A DNA stretch of 7,991 bases, from positions 1-7,991 of the forward strand of contig FR899859.1 of NCBI GenBank assembly GCA_000437595.1, in the 5' to 3' direction. Within the stretch, counting starts at the first letter, position 1, and each line of letters opens with the position of its first letter. The stretch is from Faecalibacterium sp. CAG:74. GTDB lineage: Bacteria > Bacillota > Clostridia > Christensenellales > Aristaeellaceae. Of this stretch, positions 1 to 5,609 are shown piece by piece. The position numbers were made by a program, and so were the translations under genes. The notes beneath the pieces were generated by a model. That model was not told the DNA's origin. It was given only the letters and a program-made list of their open reading frames with translations, and did not search any database.

Positions 1-80
1 GGAAGAACCCACCGCCGAACCCGAAGCGACGGAAGAACCCACCGTCGAACCCGAAGCAACGGAAGAACCCGCTGCCGAGG
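1..80 (+). repeat. 30-bp in-frame tandem repeat encoding EEPTAEPEAT
   Basis: Units begin at 1, 31 and 61. The first two differ at only two of 30 bases. The third matches for about 10 bases and then degenerates, giving EEPAAEG. The period is a multiple of three, so copy-number changes keep the frame and would simply lengthen or shorten an acidic Pro-rich linker. The array probably continues to the left of the window. Confidence 0.85.
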
Positions 81-388
81 GAAGAGTTCTTACCACCACC
101 ATCACTTCTTTGTTGCCGGACGAATACACGCTTGATGTTGAACTGCATCTGGATGCGAACAATGTGGTGACGGAGTTGAAGCTGACGCTGGAAAATGAAA
201 TCGAAGGTCTGACGCAGGAAATGCTGGATGCCTTCGCGGAGCAGTTCGTCGGCAAGCAGCTGCCGGTTGTCCTGCACGCGGATGCGGATGAGACGACTGC
301 GGAAGAGCAGATTGTCGAAGGCATGGAGAATCAGCTGGAGAACAGCCGCAACATCATTGATGTGCTGAACATGCTGCTGGCGCAGTAA
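1..388 (+). CDS. C-terminal part of an acidic, probably exported protein of unknown function (5' end outside window)
   Basis: The reading frame is open from the left edge (first full codon at base 2) and stops with TAA at 386-388, so about 128 C-terminal residues are visible. The first 20 or so residues are two EEPTAEPEAT repeats and a decayed third, a Pro/Glu/Thr-rich linker typical of cell-surface or secreted proteins. A roughly 100-residue folded domain follows, beginning near TSLLPDEYTLDVELHLD. Its order (beta strands, an acidic helix, FVGKQLP, then a final helix) faintly recalls FMN-binding domains, in which a short helix precedes a SGAT-type flavinylation motif. Here the equivalent place reads ADADETTAEE, so the motif is absent and the resemblance is only a suggestion. 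A TTG at 110 could be mistaken for a start, but the repeat-coding frame runs straight into it without a ribosome binding site. A strong terminator lies just downstream, so this is the last gene of its transcript. Function is not recognised. Confidence 0.7.
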   Translation, partial: EEPTAEPEATEEPTVEPEATEEPAAEGRVLTTTITSLLPDEYTLDVELHLDANNVVTELKLTLENEIEGLTQEMLDAFAEQFVGKQLPVVLHADADETTAEEQIVEGMENQLENSRNIIDVLNMLLAQ

Positions 389-402
389 TCCTCTGACACA
401 TC

Positions 403-449
403 ACGCCGCCCGCCTGACCGTGCATGGCCAAGCGGAGCGGCGTTTTTTT
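403..449 (+). terminator. Intrinsic terminator after the left-edge gene
   Basis: Arms ACGCCGC plus CCGC (403-413) pair with GCGG, a one-base bulge and GCGGCGT (432-443). A run of seven T (443-449) follows. The hairpin begins 15 bases after the stop codon at 388, so it closes the left-edge transcript and insulates the deacetylase promoter just downstream. Confidence 0.88.
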
Positions 450-453
450 GCAC

Positions 454-482
454 TTGTGTTCCTTTTCAATCAATGTTATAAT
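454..482 (+). promoter_or_regulatory. Sigma-A-type extended -10 promoter for the deacetylase
   Basis: A perfect TATAAT lies at 477-482, preceded by TG one base upstream (474-475), giving an extended -10. With a 17-bp spacer the -35 position is TTGTGT (454-459), which keeps only the TTG of the consensus. This is the usual trade-off in extended -10 promoters. Transcription would start near 489-490, leaving a 5' leader of about 55 bases before the ATG at 544. Confidence 0.8.
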
Positions 483-488
483 AGAAGT

Positions 489-502
489 GGACGTGCATGT
501 CC
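489..502. promoter_or_regulatory. Short imperfect palindrome at the predicted transcription start (possible operator)
   Basis: GGACGTGCATGTCC reads as its own reverse complement except for one symmetric pair. It lies directly at the predicted +1 of the deacetylase promoter, where a repressor would block initiation. It is short, so chance occurrence is quite possible; no regulator is identified. Confidence 0.3.
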
Positions 503-543
503 GAGCGGATATATCAACGATCAACGACCAATGGAGGCTGCAC

Positions 544-1896
544 ATGAAAAAATGGTTTTGCGCGCTGGGCATGATGCTGGCGCTGCTGATGTCCGTCGCG
601 CTGGCGGACGGCGTGAAAGTCACCTTTGCCGAGAAAAACGGGCAAATCAACGGCGGCTATGATTACACGCTGAAGCTGAACGTGTCGCCCGCAAGTGACA
701 AAGACCTGACGGTTTCCCTGACCTGCGACGGCTTGGACGGCGCGTATTCCGTGGTCATCCCGGCAGGGCAGAAGAGTACCATGCTGACCGTTCCGACGCA
801 GGTGGTGGAGGAACGCGGCAAGGTCGTCTTTGAGCTGCAGAGCGGCGACGGCTACACCGGTGCAGGCAAGCACACGCTGACCATCCAGCGCCTGCCGAAC
901 GTGCAGTTCTATCTGGGCATCAACTTCGGCACGGTGGGCAAGAAGATGAGTGTCCGCATGACGGTGACGAATTCATCCACCATCGTCAAGGGCAACAACA
1001 CCTTCCAGCTGCGCGATGACAAGGGTACAGTGCTGGCGGAAGCAAAATGGTCGAATCCGAGCGGCGACATGAGCTTCTCTATCACCCCAACCGCTGATAT
1101 GGAGGGCTACACCCGCCTGAGCGTGTGGCTGGGCGATCGCTGTGTGGCGGATGGCGGTTACCTGACCGTCGTTGCGAAGGGACAGCGCGCCGTCAAGAAC
1201 GTGGAGACGGAGCGGAAACTTGTCGGCATCGGCATGGACTGCGGTTTCGGCGGCAAGAACACCGATCAGGTGCTGGAAGTGCTGGCGAAGCACAACACGA
1301 ATATCACCTTCTTCATGACGGGCTATTTCGTCCGCACGTTCCCGGAGGAATCCAAGCGCGTGCTGGCGGCGGGCAATGAAATCGGCGACCACACGAACAC
1401 GCATCCGCAGCTGACGAAGGAACGGCCCTACAGCATGATGCGCCAAATCGTTTTCCCGGCGGAGACCATGGCGGAAACGCTGGGCGTCTCGCCGCGCCTG
1501 ATGCGCCCGCCGTACGGGGACGTGAACAGCAACGTCATCAGCGTTTCGCGCGCGGAAGGCATGGAGTGCGTGCTGTGGAACATGAGCACGAAGGACTCCA
1601 TCGGCAAATACACGGTGGAGGAGTGCATCAAGAACGGTACGACGCGCGCCAAGCTCGCGCCCGGCAATATTTTGCTCTGCCATCTCGACGCGAATCACAG
1701 CTGGGAAATTCTTGATGCTGTCCTGACCTACTACGAGGAGCAGGGCTACACCGTTTTGCCGATTTCCGCGCTGATTTACGCTACGGGCGGATCGCTGCCC
1801 CCGATGCCCTCCACCCGCGAGGCACTGCTCTACACCGACGACTACTGGCCGAACTGGCTGGCAGAACGCGGCATTGAGATTGAGACGAAGGAATAA
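544..1896 (+). CDS. Secreted polysaccharide deacetylase (NodB/CE4 family) with N-terminal beta-rich region
   Basis: This 450-residue protein probably removes N-acetyl groups from a cell-wall or extracellular polysaccharide (peptidoglycan or chitin-like); the substrate cannot be told from sequence. ATG 544 is chosen because GGAGG (533-537) sits six bases upstream and the next residues form a clear signal peptide (MKKW, then a hydrophobic stretch ending ALAD near residue 22). Residues about 23-220 are beta-rich, Ig-like or Calx-beta-like. The NodB domain fills about 225-400. Its motifs are MDCGFGG (231-237, replacing TFDDG), HTNTHP (283-288, with metal-binding-type His283 and His287), RPPYGD (321-326), LWNMSTKDS (344-352) and LLCHLD with His380. 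The second Asp of motif 1, normally a metal ligand, is Cys233. TFDC-type variants exist in clostridial relatives, so activity is not excluded. The gene has its own promoter and terminator and looks monocistronic. The family call is secure; the N-terminal domain assignment is tentative. Confidence 0.92.
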   Translation: MKKWFCALGMMLALLMSVALADGVKVTFAEKNGQINGGYDYTLKLNVSPASDKDLTVSLTCDGLDGAYSVVIPAGQKSTMLTVPTQVVEERGKVVFELQSGDGYTGAGKHTLTIQRLPNVQFYLGINFGTVGKKMSVRMTVTNSSTIVKGNNTFQLRDDKGTVLAEAKWSNPSGDMSFSITPTADMEGYTRLSVWLGDRCVADGGYLTVVAKGQRAVKNVETERKLVGIGMDCGFGGKNTDQVLEVLAKHNTNITFFMTGYFVRTFPEESKRVLAAGNEIGDHTNTHPQLTKERPYSMMRQIVFPAETMAETLGVSPRLMRPPYGDVNSNVISVSRAEGMECVLWNMSTKDSIGKYTVEECIKNGTTRAKLAPGNILLCHLDANHSWEILDAVLTYYEEQGYTVLPISALIYATGGSLPPMPSTREALLYTDDYWPNWLAERGIEIETKE

Positions 1897-1901
1897 GCAA
1901 G

Positions 1902-1934
1902 CAGGCTGTCCGAGAAAAACGGGCAGCCTGTTTT
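1902..1934 (+). terminator. Compact hairpin terminator between deacetylase and SWIM gene
   Basis: CAGGCTGTCCG (1902-1912) pairs over 11 bp, with one G-T pair, with CGGGCAGCCTG (1920-1930) around an A-rich 7-base loop. TTTT (1931-1934) follows. It starts six bases after the deacetylase stop. The T tract is short, and TTTTGCAAAA runs straight into the ribosome binding site of the next gene, so partial readthrough is plausible. Confidence 0.8.
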
Positions 1935-1952
1935 GCAAAAGGTGGAATGCCG

Positions 1953-3626
1953 ATGCACATCACTGACTGGAGAGAGAATTTTATCTCGAAGATGATTACG
2001 CGCGGGCGCAATTACTGGCGTGCTGGGGCAGTGAAAAATCTGCACTGCACGCAGGAGAAAATCACTGCTGATGTAGAAGGCACGCGGCTGTATCGGGTTG
2101 AGATTACGCTGGCAGGCGATGCCGTGGCAACTCTGTCCTGCACCTGCCCTTTTGCGAAAGAGGGCGCAAACTGCAAGCATATGGCGGCGGTTCTCTTTGC
2201 GGCGACCCATCTGCCGGAATCGGAATTGCCCGCGCCGGAGTGGGAGAAGAAGCTGAACAGCCTGTCCGCTGAAACGCTTCGGGATTTCCTTCGCCCGCTG
2301 CTGAAAAAGGACGAAGCACTCCGAAATCGGCTGATGCTGTGCAAGGGAGACGAACCTGTCCGTGCGGATGAACGCCGCCTCAATTGGCAGCGCACCCTGA
2401 CGCAGACGCTTCACGCCGCCGAACGCTATTCCGAAAACGAGTATGACGAATACGCGGAATATGACGAAGAAGAATATGACGAAGAAGAGGAATCACCCGT
2501 TCAGGAACTGCTGGAGCTGATGGATGCGGAATTGGCTGATTTGCTGACGCCGGAACATGTGATGCTGGCGTTTGAACTCGTTTGTGACACGGCAATGATG
2601 TTTGAATCCGCCGATGAAATTCTTGAACAGGAGGATATCGAAGACGCTTGCCGCGATGCATGGATGCGGATTCTTGCCATCGCAGCACCTGCCCAGCAGT
2701 CGGCAATGTACGAGTGGTTCGCCGCTGCATTCCGGACGTGGAAGCCGCTGCCGTATTTCACCGCGCCGCTGGCGTTCTTGTTTTCGTATTCGTGGGACGA
2801 AGCGATTCATCAGCGGAATCTTGCGCTGCTGGACGAGAAAATTGCCGAGTGGAAGCCGAATGCGCAGGAACGCGGTGGAGGCGCGATGGTGAATCTGCTG
2901 AATCAGCGTGAAAAAACGATGCAGCAGCTGCACGCTTCGCAGGAGGACATCATCAGCTTCTGGCATTCGCATTGGGATGTGCCGTATGCGCATGACCGGA
3001 CACTGAAAACGCTGATGGCGGCGGAAAAGTGGGCGGAAGCCATCGAGCAGGTCAAGGCGGATTTGCAGACGTTCGCCGGGGAATATATGCCATGCAAGCA
3101 GCGCCGCGAACAGCTGATTTTGCTCTATCAGCGCGCGAATCAGCCTGACCTTGCGCAGCGGGAGATTCGGCAGTACATTGAGCAGTACAATCAGTACAGC
3201 ATGGAGCAGATTGATGCGCTTCGAGCGACGCTTCCCGCCGATGCGTGGCGCGACGAGGCGGAACGTTTGCTGAAACTGCCGACGACAAGCACCATTCGAC
3301 TGCCCCTGCTGGCATCCATTGAACAGTGGGAGCAGCTGCTCCAGCGGATTCAGCAACATGGCAATTTTGAGGGACTGTGTACCTATTTTGACCCGCTGAT
3401 GGCATGGGATTCCGCCCGCACGCTGGCACTCTACCGCGACATGGTGAATCGCGCTATGCAAGGTGCTTCGTCGCGCGCCACCTACTGCGAGATCATCCAG
3501 CGGCTGGAACGCATGAAAGGCACCGACGAGGGAAGACAGATAATTGCTGACCTTGCTGTACAGTGGCGCAGGGACTACAAACGCAAGTGCGCACTGCTGG
3601 ACGAATTGCAGAAAGCAGGATACTGA
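1953..3626 (+). CDS. SWIM zinc-finger domain protein, large alpha-helical, function unknown
   Basis: The SWIM motif CxCx(n)CxH is explicit: Cys63, Cys65, Cys74 and His76 in SCTCPFAKEGANCKH, following a basic N-terminus with the sequence RGRNYW, which is usual for bacterial SWIM proteins. SWIM fingers are thought to bind DNA or proteins. Residues about 159-182 are a very acidic Glu/Asp/Tyr stretch built from repeats of a TATGACGAA-like codon pattern, probably a flexible linker. The remaining 370 or so residues are predicted helical and rich in Leu, Ala, Glu and Gln, resembling TPR-like solenoids found in this family. ATG 1953 is preferred over ATG 1947 because the Shine-Dalgarno AGGTGG ends at 1945, seven bases before 1953 but only one before 1947. 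No SNF2 helicase, a frequent partner of SWIM proteins, is encoded nearby. With 56 bases between the deacetylase stop and this start, mostly terminator, no separate promoter is evident. The domain call is firm; the cellular role is unknown. Confidence 0.88.
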   Translation: MHITDWRENFISKMITRGRNYWRAGAVKNLHCTQEKITADVEGTRLYRVEITLAGDAVATLSCTCPFAKEGANCKHMAAVLFAATHLPESELPAPEWEKKLNSLSAETLRDFLRPLLKKDEALRNRLMLCKGDEPVRADERRLNWQRTLTQTLHAAERYSENEYDEYAEYDEEEYDEEEESPVQELLELMDAELADLLTPEHVMLAFELVCDTAMMFESADEILEQEDIEDACRDAWMRILAIAAPAQQSAMYEWFAAAFRTWKPLPYFTAPLAFLFSYSWDEAIHQRNLALLDEKIAEWKPNAQERGGGAMVNLLNQREKTMQQLHASQEDIISFWHSHWDVPYAHDRTLKTLMAAEKWAEAIEQVKADLQTFAGEYMPCKQRREQLILLYQRANQPDLAQREIRQYIEQYNQYSMEQIDALRATLPADAWRDEAERLLKLPTTSTIRLPLLASIEQWEQLLQRIQQHGNFEGLCTYFDPLMAWDSARTLALYRDMVNRAMQGASSRATYCEIIQRLERMKGTDEGRQIIADLAVQWRRDYKRKCALLDELQKAGY

Positions 3627-3627
3627 C

Positions 3628-3672
3628 AAAAAACAGACTGTCCGGGCAAAACGCTCGAACAGCCTGTTTTTT
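3628..3672. terminator. Bidirectional terminator between convergent genes
   Basis: AAAAAACAG-A-CTGT on the left pairs with ACAG-C-CTGTTTTTT on the right, with further pairing of CGGGC to GCTCG around an A-rich loop. A runs on one side and T runs on the other let it act on both strands. It ends the SWIM gene from the left and the small minus-strand gene from the right. Its core (CTGTCCG ... CAGCCTGTTTT) resembles the hairpin at 1902-1934. Confidence 0.85.
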
Positions 3673-3681
3673 GTCTGCTGC

Positions 3682-3892
3682 TTACTCCGCCGGGAACAGG
3701 AATCCCGCCGTCATTTCCAGATGGTTTTCGCCCGCGTAGTCCGGGAAAACCTCATGCATCTTCGCGATGAAATCCGCCGTGAACGCTGCCGGTCGTAAGC
3801 GTCACGGTGGCGCAGGTCGGGGTGCTCACTTCCGCCAGCGCAGCGGACAGCAGCAGCAAAATCATCACCAGCAGGGAAATCAGTTTCCTCAT
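3682..3892 (-). pseudogene. Small exported-protein gene broken by a frameshift
   Basis: ATG at 3892 (minus strand) has GGAGG a few bases upstream and begins a clean signal peptide: MRKLI, a Leu/Val/Ile-rich core and SAALAEV. The frame then reads STPTCATVTLTTG and ends at a TGA at 3752-3754 after only 46 residues. From about 3790 a different frame gives a much more protein-like tail, AFTADFIAKMHEVFPDYAG followed by ENHLEMTAGFLFPAE, ending with TAA at 3682-3684 just before the terminator. The span is 211 bases, one more than a multiple of three, which fits a single inserted base (or loss of two) between 3752 and 3804. The region has a promoter-like sequence and a terminator, so it was once a complete gene of about 70 residues, or a larger one with an internal deletion. 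No family is recognised. A sequencing or assembly error is an alternative explanation. Confidence 0.62.
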
Positions 3893-3937
3893 GGGTTCCT
3901 CCAAGGTGGGTCGTTCGGGAAAAGGGTTATCTTGTAA

Positions 3938-3966
3938 AGAATACACCATTTCTGATATGGGCGCAA
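3938..3966 (-). promoter_or_regulatory. Candidate promoter for the small exported-protein gene
   Basis: On the minus strand TTGCGC (3961-3966) and TATTCT (3938-3943) are separated by exactly 17 bp and lie about 45 bases upstream of the ATG at 3892. Each hexamer has two mismatches to consensus, so this is a moderate prediction. Confidence 0.45.
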
Positions 3967-4026
3967 GTACGCACTTTTTATTAGAGAGGCACTTTGGGTG
4001 ACTGGGGAAGGATTCGCTGCGAGGGC

Positions 4027-4060
4027 AAAAGAAAAGCACCGATTCTATCGAACCGATGCT
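4027..4060 (-). terminator. Terminator of tRNA-Ser
   Basis: On the minus strand AGCATCGGTT pairs over 10 bp, with G-T pairs, with AATCGGTGCT around the loop CGATAG. The T-rich tract TTTCTTTT follows. It starts four bases after the encoded CCA end of the tRNA. Confidence 0.85.
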
Positions 4061-4064
4061 AATC

Positions 4065-4155
4065 TGGCGGAGAGTTAGGGATTTGAACCCTAGGTGGGGT
4101 ATAAGCCCACACACGATTTCCAGTCGTGCGCCTTAGACCACTCAGCCAACTCTCC
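4065..4155 (-). tRNA. tRNA-Ser, anticodon GGA
   Basis: On the minus strand the acceptor arms GGAGAGT and ACTCTCC close the molecule, with discriminator G and an encoded CCA (4065-4067). The anticodon stem CACGA/TCGTG holds the loop CTGGAAA, giving anticodon GGA (complement at 4119-4121), which reads UCC and UCU serine codons. A long variable arm (GTGGG/CCCAC), diagnostic of class II tRNAs such as tRNA-Ser, precedes the T arm TAGGG-TTCAAAT-CCCTA. All arms are intact. It has its own promoter and terminator. Confidence 0.97.
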
Positions 4156-4197
4156 ATATGAAGTTCACATTGCGGCGGGTCATCCGCAACATTGATT

Positions 4198-4226
4198 ATT
4201 ATAGCGCGAATCGGGGCGTTTGTCAA
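4198..4226 (-). promoter_or_regulatory. Perfect-consensus promoter for tRNA-Ser
   Basis: On the minus strand TTGACA (4221-4226) and TATAAT (4198-4203) are separated by exactly 17 bp, the full sigma-A consensus, as expected for a stable RNA gene. The predicted start near 4191 leaves a leader of about 35 bases. That leader contains the inverted repeat TTGCGG/CCGCAA (4170-4175 and 4184-4189), which may shape 5' processing. Confidence 0.93.
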
Positions 4227-4278
4227 GGGACTTTTCGTGATTTTTGCAAAAAATCCGCGCGAGTGAGGGCGAACGCAG

Positions 4279-4324
4279 AAAAAGGACTGTGAGCGGAGAA
4301 AAGTGCCCGCGCAGCAGTCCTTTT
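4279..4324 (-). terminator. Terminator of the membrane protein gene
   Basis: On the minus strand AAAAGGACTG pairs with CAGTCCTTTTT around a GC-rich interior that can itself pair partly (GCGG/CCGC). It begins five bases after the stop codon of the 4329-4955 gene and ends in a T tract. It separates that gene from the tRNA promoter. Confidence 0.85.
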
Positions 4325-4328
4325 GCGG

Positions 4329-4955
4329 TTAAATCAGGAACATCCAGCCAAGCATTGACATCATCGCGGCGATATGCAGCGTGCCGACGATTTGCAGGGG
4401 GAACATGACGATGAAAATCGGGAGAATCGTGAACACGAGCGCCCAAATTGGGAAGCCAATCGCGCCGGTGATGATAGCAACCATCAGCGTGATGTAGAAC
4501 GTAATCATTCCCAAAGAACACAGGCGCAGGGATGCGCCGCTGCCCATCAGGTCAAGCATCATACCCTTGGCACGTTCGTCCCGCCCATATTTGAGGAACA
4601 TGTACTCCGCCAGCCCGCACTTCAAGTGATACGCGGAGCTGACGATGCACGCGAACGTCGTGCCCGCGAACAGAATTGCGCCGTACACCGGGGCTTTCTG
4701 GTACGCATACGCCGCCAGTGCCGCGTATCCGCAGAACTCCAGCACGATGGCAAACACGCCCAGCACGCCTGAACGCATCGGCACACTTGGCGAAACGCCC
4801 TCCATCAGCTTCGCAGCGTAGTCGCCTTCCTTCAGCTTGCTGTAGTTGGCAAGTTTCAGCGTGCCGTTGGGGAAGATACTCAGGATGCGGTCGCAGTACA
4901 TGTTGATGGCGTGGCCGATGATGCCCAGGGCAAGCAGGATGTACAGGATATTCAT
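4329..4955 (-). CDS. Multi-pass membrane protein of unknown function
   Basis: The 208-residue product is very hydrophobic, with about six likely membrane segments near residues 2-19, 63-85, 90-110, 145-166, 170-189 and 190-207. A polar stretch (about 20-60) and a charged loop near 120-135 (KYGRDERAKG) lie between segments. There is no signal peptidase site. ATG 4955 is supported by GGGAGG nine bases upstream. It resembles small conserved clostridial membrane proteins carried as domains of unknown function (DUF6796-like is my best guess, unverified). The gene has a near-consensus promoter, a palindromic operator-like site in the leader and a terminator, so it is probably expressed alone under a specific repressor. 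The chromate-transporter genes lie upstream on the same strand with no clear terminator between, so some readthrough is possible. Confidence 0.85.
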   Translation of the reverse strand: MNILYILLALGIIGHAINMYCDRILSIFPNGTLKLANYSKLKEGDYAAKLMEGVSPSVPMRSGVLGVFAIVLEFCGYAALAAYAYQKAPVYGAILFAGTTFACIVSSAYHLKCGLAEYMFLKYGRDERAKGMMLDLMGSGASLRLCSLGMITFYITLMVAIITGAIGFPIWALVFTILPIFIVMFPLQIVGTLHIAAMMSMLGWMFLI

Positions 4956-4972
4956 GCGCGTATGCCTCCCAA

Positions 4973-4990
4973 TTAGTTAATTATAACTAA
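4973..4990. promoter_or_regulatory. Perfect 7-4-7 palindrome, probable repressor operator
   Basis: TTAGTTATAATTAACTAA (minus strand) has 7-base arms TTAGTTA and TAACTAA around TAAT. It lies just downstream of the predicted transcription start (about 4998) and upstream of the GGGAGG ribosome binding site, where a bound repressor would block initiation or elongation. The length and AT-rich symmetry resemble operators of MarR-family repressors. No regulator gene is in the window, so the identity is inference. Confidence 0.6.
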
Positions 4991-5004
4991 CTGCTTCGGT
5001 TTGG

Positions 5005-5033
5005 AGTATAGCACACGCACCAATCCCTGTCAA
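5005..5033 (-). promoter_or_regulatory. Promoter for the membrane protein gene
   Basis: On the minus strand a perfect TTGACA (5028-5033) and TATACT (5005-5010) are separated by 17 bp. The predicted start near 4998 gives a leader of about 43 bases containing the palindrome at 4973-4990. Confidence 0.88.
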
Positions 5034-5063
5034 GGGCGGACAAATGGTTTCGGAAGATTTTCG

Positions 5064-5609
5064 TTACAGCCAGCCGACCGCGTGCGCCGCCGCGCCGCCG
5101 ATGCCGCAGAGCAGCATCACCAGAATTGGGTTCCATTTCTTCCAGCGCAGGACGAGGAACGCCGCGGCCATCAGCACAATGCCGACGATGGACACGCCGC
5201 CGCCCGATTTCACTGCCGCAACCTGCACGATGCTCAGCGCCGCCGACGCAATCAGCGCGACGACCACGGGACGCAGCGCGCCCAGCACGTTCTGCATCGT
5301 CTGCCCGGAACGAAATCGCCCATACAAATAGGAAAGAAGCGTGACGAGAATCAGCGACGGCGTGATGCACCCGAACGTCGCGACGAGCGCCCCCGGTAGT
5401 CCGGCGCAGCGCATCCCGACGAATGTCGCGGAGTTGACCGCAATCGGGCCGGGGGTCATCTCGGCAATCGTCATTAGGTTCGTAAATTCTGCCATCGTCA
5501 GCCAGCCGTGCGATTCCACGACCAGCGACTGAATCAGCGGCATGGCAGCATATCCGCCGCCGACACTGAACAGCCCGATTTGGAAAAAGACGAGGAACAG
5601 CACCATCAT
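5064..5609 (-). CDS. Chromate transporter family protein, short-chain, second gene of pair
   Basis: The 181-residue protein is one half of a split CHR-family transporter, named for chromate export although physiological substrates of many members are unknown. Family motifs are clear: FSVGGG (14-19) followed by YAAMPL, then EMTPGPIAVN (50-59). The rest is hydrophobic with about five membrane segments; the length suits a single-domain CHR protein. ATG 5609 overlaps the upstream stop as ATGA, and AAAGGAGG lies nine bases before it inside the upstream gene, so translation is coupled. The ATG immediately after, at 5606, is an alternative start. The frame is open much further upstream, but that part is a shadow of the neighbouring gene. 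Tandem short CHR genes such as Bacillus subtilis ywrB/ywrA function together, so this pair probably forms a heterodimer in the membrane. No intrinsic terminator is visible after TAA 5064-5066. Confidence 0.93.
   Translation of the reverse strand: MMVLFLVFFQIGLFSVGGGYAAMPLIQSLVVESHGWLTMAEFTNLMTIAEMTPGPIAVNSATFVGMRCAGLPGALVATFGCITPSLILVTLLSYLYGRFRSGQTMQNVLGALRPVVVALIASAALSIVQVAAVKSGGGVSIVGIVLMAAAFLVLRWKKWNPILVMLLCGIGGAAAHAVGWL

Noticed and set aside
1..80. CRISPR-like array at the left edge
   Set aside because: The 30-bp units are directly adjacent without spacers, are in frame, and encode a regular acidic peptide repeat.
424..543. Upstream extension of the deacetylase to 424
   Set aside because: The extension would begin inside the terminator stem of the previous gene and cover the promoter, and it would bury the signal peptide. 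ATG 544 with GGAGG is far better.
973..1938. 321-residue minus-strand frame opposite the deacetylase
   Set aside because: It is the antisense shadow of a gene with clear NodB motifs. Its Arg/His/Val-rich composition is typical of GC-rich antisense frames.
2493..3629. 378-residue minus-strand frame opposite the SWIM gene
   Set aside because: It is antisense to a gene with a defined SWIM motif, ribosome binding site and terminator; nothing protein-like was recognised in it.
4170..4189. Hairpin TTGCGG/CCGCAA upstream of the tRNA as a T-box or terminator
   Set aside because: It is only six base pairs in a leader of about 35 bases, with no T tract, and tRNA genes do not carry T-boxes. I note it only as a small inverted repeat.
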